From positions 62,001-126,000 of the forward strand of contig JANQLV010000065.1 in assembly GCA_028280415.1 (NCBI GenBank): a DNA stretch of 64,000 nt, given 5' to 3'. Positions 63,675-64,000 of this stretch are shown piece by piece. The notes beneath the pieces are model-generated. The model had not been told where the DNA came from. It did no database searches and saw nothing but the letters and a program-made list of their open reading frames with translations. The position numbers and the translations under genes are program-made. Each line of letters opens with the position of its first letter. The stretch's first letter is position 1. Source of the DNA: Saprospiraceae bacterium. GTDB taxonomy: Bacteria; Bacteroidota; Bacteroidia; Chitinophagales; Saprospiraceae.

Positions 63675-63855
63675 AATGAATTCTATCTACAAACGCAAGA
63701 AGTAATGATATATTTTTTAAAAAAAGAAAAATTGTAATAATCCTTCGCTGGTAGCTATAATAAGTCTGTCGTAGGCCTGAAATCCGCTCCATTATACCTT
63801 TTGCAAGAATCCGTATCGATATAGTGTTTACCTTTCAACTGAGCCATTTGACTGA

Positions 63856-63873
63856 AAAATTCTTAAGAATTTT
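63856..63873. promoter_or_regulatory. Perfect 18-bp AT-rich palindrome
   Basis: AAAATTCTT followed by its exact complement AAGAATTTT, about 80 bases upstream of the partial gene at 63955. It could be an operator or a cruciform; no partner is known. Confidence 0.4.
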
Positions 63874-63954
63874 CGGCTTTACAATAACGTATTCATATTT
63901 AACTGGATAAAGAAGTACAGGTACTTGTATCTAAGAATCTCTTTACTATTTTTT

Positions 63955-64000
63955 ATGAAACAAATAATTATGAACACAATTACGATCACAGCTCAGGCAA
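63955..64000 (+). CDS. Start of a gene cut by the window edge
   Basis: An ATG at 63955 opens a frame to the end of the window (MKQIIMNTITITAQA); a second ATG at 63970 is also possible. Only 15 residues are visible, too few to name a product. Confidence 0.4.
   Translation, partial: MKQIIMNTITITAQA

Larger units (their letters stand above)
63646..63954. other. Divergent region at the right end
   Basis: It contains the palindromic operator at 63656-63674 and an AT-rich 18-bp palindrome at 63856-63873. A plus-strand gene appears to start near 63955 and runs out of the window. Confidence 0.5.

Noticed and set aside
1-64000. CRISPR arrays, transposons, integrases, rRNA or tRNA genes
   Set aside because: No regular spaced repeats, transposase or integrase proteins, or RNA-gene signatures were found by eye; a covariance-model search would settle small RNAs.

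Overview
The window is chromosomal DNA of a member of the Bacteroidota, most likely of the Saprospirales/Lewinella side of the phylum; the phylum is well supported, the order is inference. Evidence includes a mutY-ssb-gldE-gldD gliding-motility cluster, secreted proteins with Por (type IX) secretion C-terminal domains, PorV/FadL-type barrels, an archaeal/eukaryal-type ProS, an AMP nucleosidase of the short Bacteroidetes form, and Bacteroidetes-type promoter elements (TTTG and TAnnTTTG). The DNA is AT-rich. I saw no rRNA, tRNA, CRISPR array, phage, transposase or replication origin.

Layout. 1-4.9 kb: end of an LptF/LptG permease gene, an ECF sigma factor, mutY, ssb and gldE. 5.0-7.2 kb: a TPR/DUF6624 protein lying between gldE and gldD, gldD, and a small membrane protein. 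7.2-12.3 kb: a redox/oxygen-sensing block. An Acg-type nitroreductase, a thioredoxin-like protein and a CBS protein are divergent from a histidine kinase with two FixL-type haem PAS domains, which is translationally coupled to a receiver-Crp/Fnr fusion protein. The shared intergenic region carries two Fnr-like dyads. 12.6-15.6 kb: tandem PD40-OmpA paralogues. 15.6-23.6 kb: metabolic genes (MDR reductase, AMP nucleosidase, carB without its regulatory domain, a 3-phosphoglycerate dehydrogenase-like enzyme) and two lipoproteins. 24.2-33.0 kb: a three-gene envelope operon of a TonB-dependent receptor, a 1339-residue secreted protein and a PorV/PorQ-type barrel. 33.3-38.7 kb: greA-HIT, ruvC, a flippase-like membrane protein with a DUF3108 partner, DUF4230 plus rhodanese, a Kazal-type lipoprotein and another lipoprotein. 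38.9-41.9 kb: an ECF sigma factor coupled to a protein with both an inner-membrane helix and an outer-membrane barrel, then a further barrel protein. 42.0-45.8 kb: bcp, a Trp-repeat protein, a DUF3127 protein with an SSB-like tail, a Cys-less ArsC-like protein and proS. 46.1-51.7 kb: a tripartite low-complexity secreted protein, a FadL-like barrel, a lipocalin-like protein with a poly-Lys linker and hmgA. 51.9-58.3 kb: a helical protein, a DUF2007 protein, ferritin, an FG-GAP-like propeller with a type IX tail, and an HD domain fused to a Pycsar-effector-type membrane domain. 58.4-64 kb: membrane-protein operons, an MpaB-like oxygenase and a winged-helix regulator, with a shared 19-bp palindromic operator in front of two transcription units.

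The most system-like content is: (1) the condensed FixL-FixJ-FixK-like oxygen circuit; (2) the TonB receptor/giant secreted protein/PorV triad; (3) the palindrome-controlled winged-helix regulon at the right end; (4) the sigma factor with a candidate one-piece trans-envelope anti-sigma/barrel; (5) the HD-Pycsar-effector fusion. Transcripts are commonly closed by long, near-perfect hairpins, and in at least two places the terminator T-tract or hairpin overlaps the promoter -7 element of the next gene.
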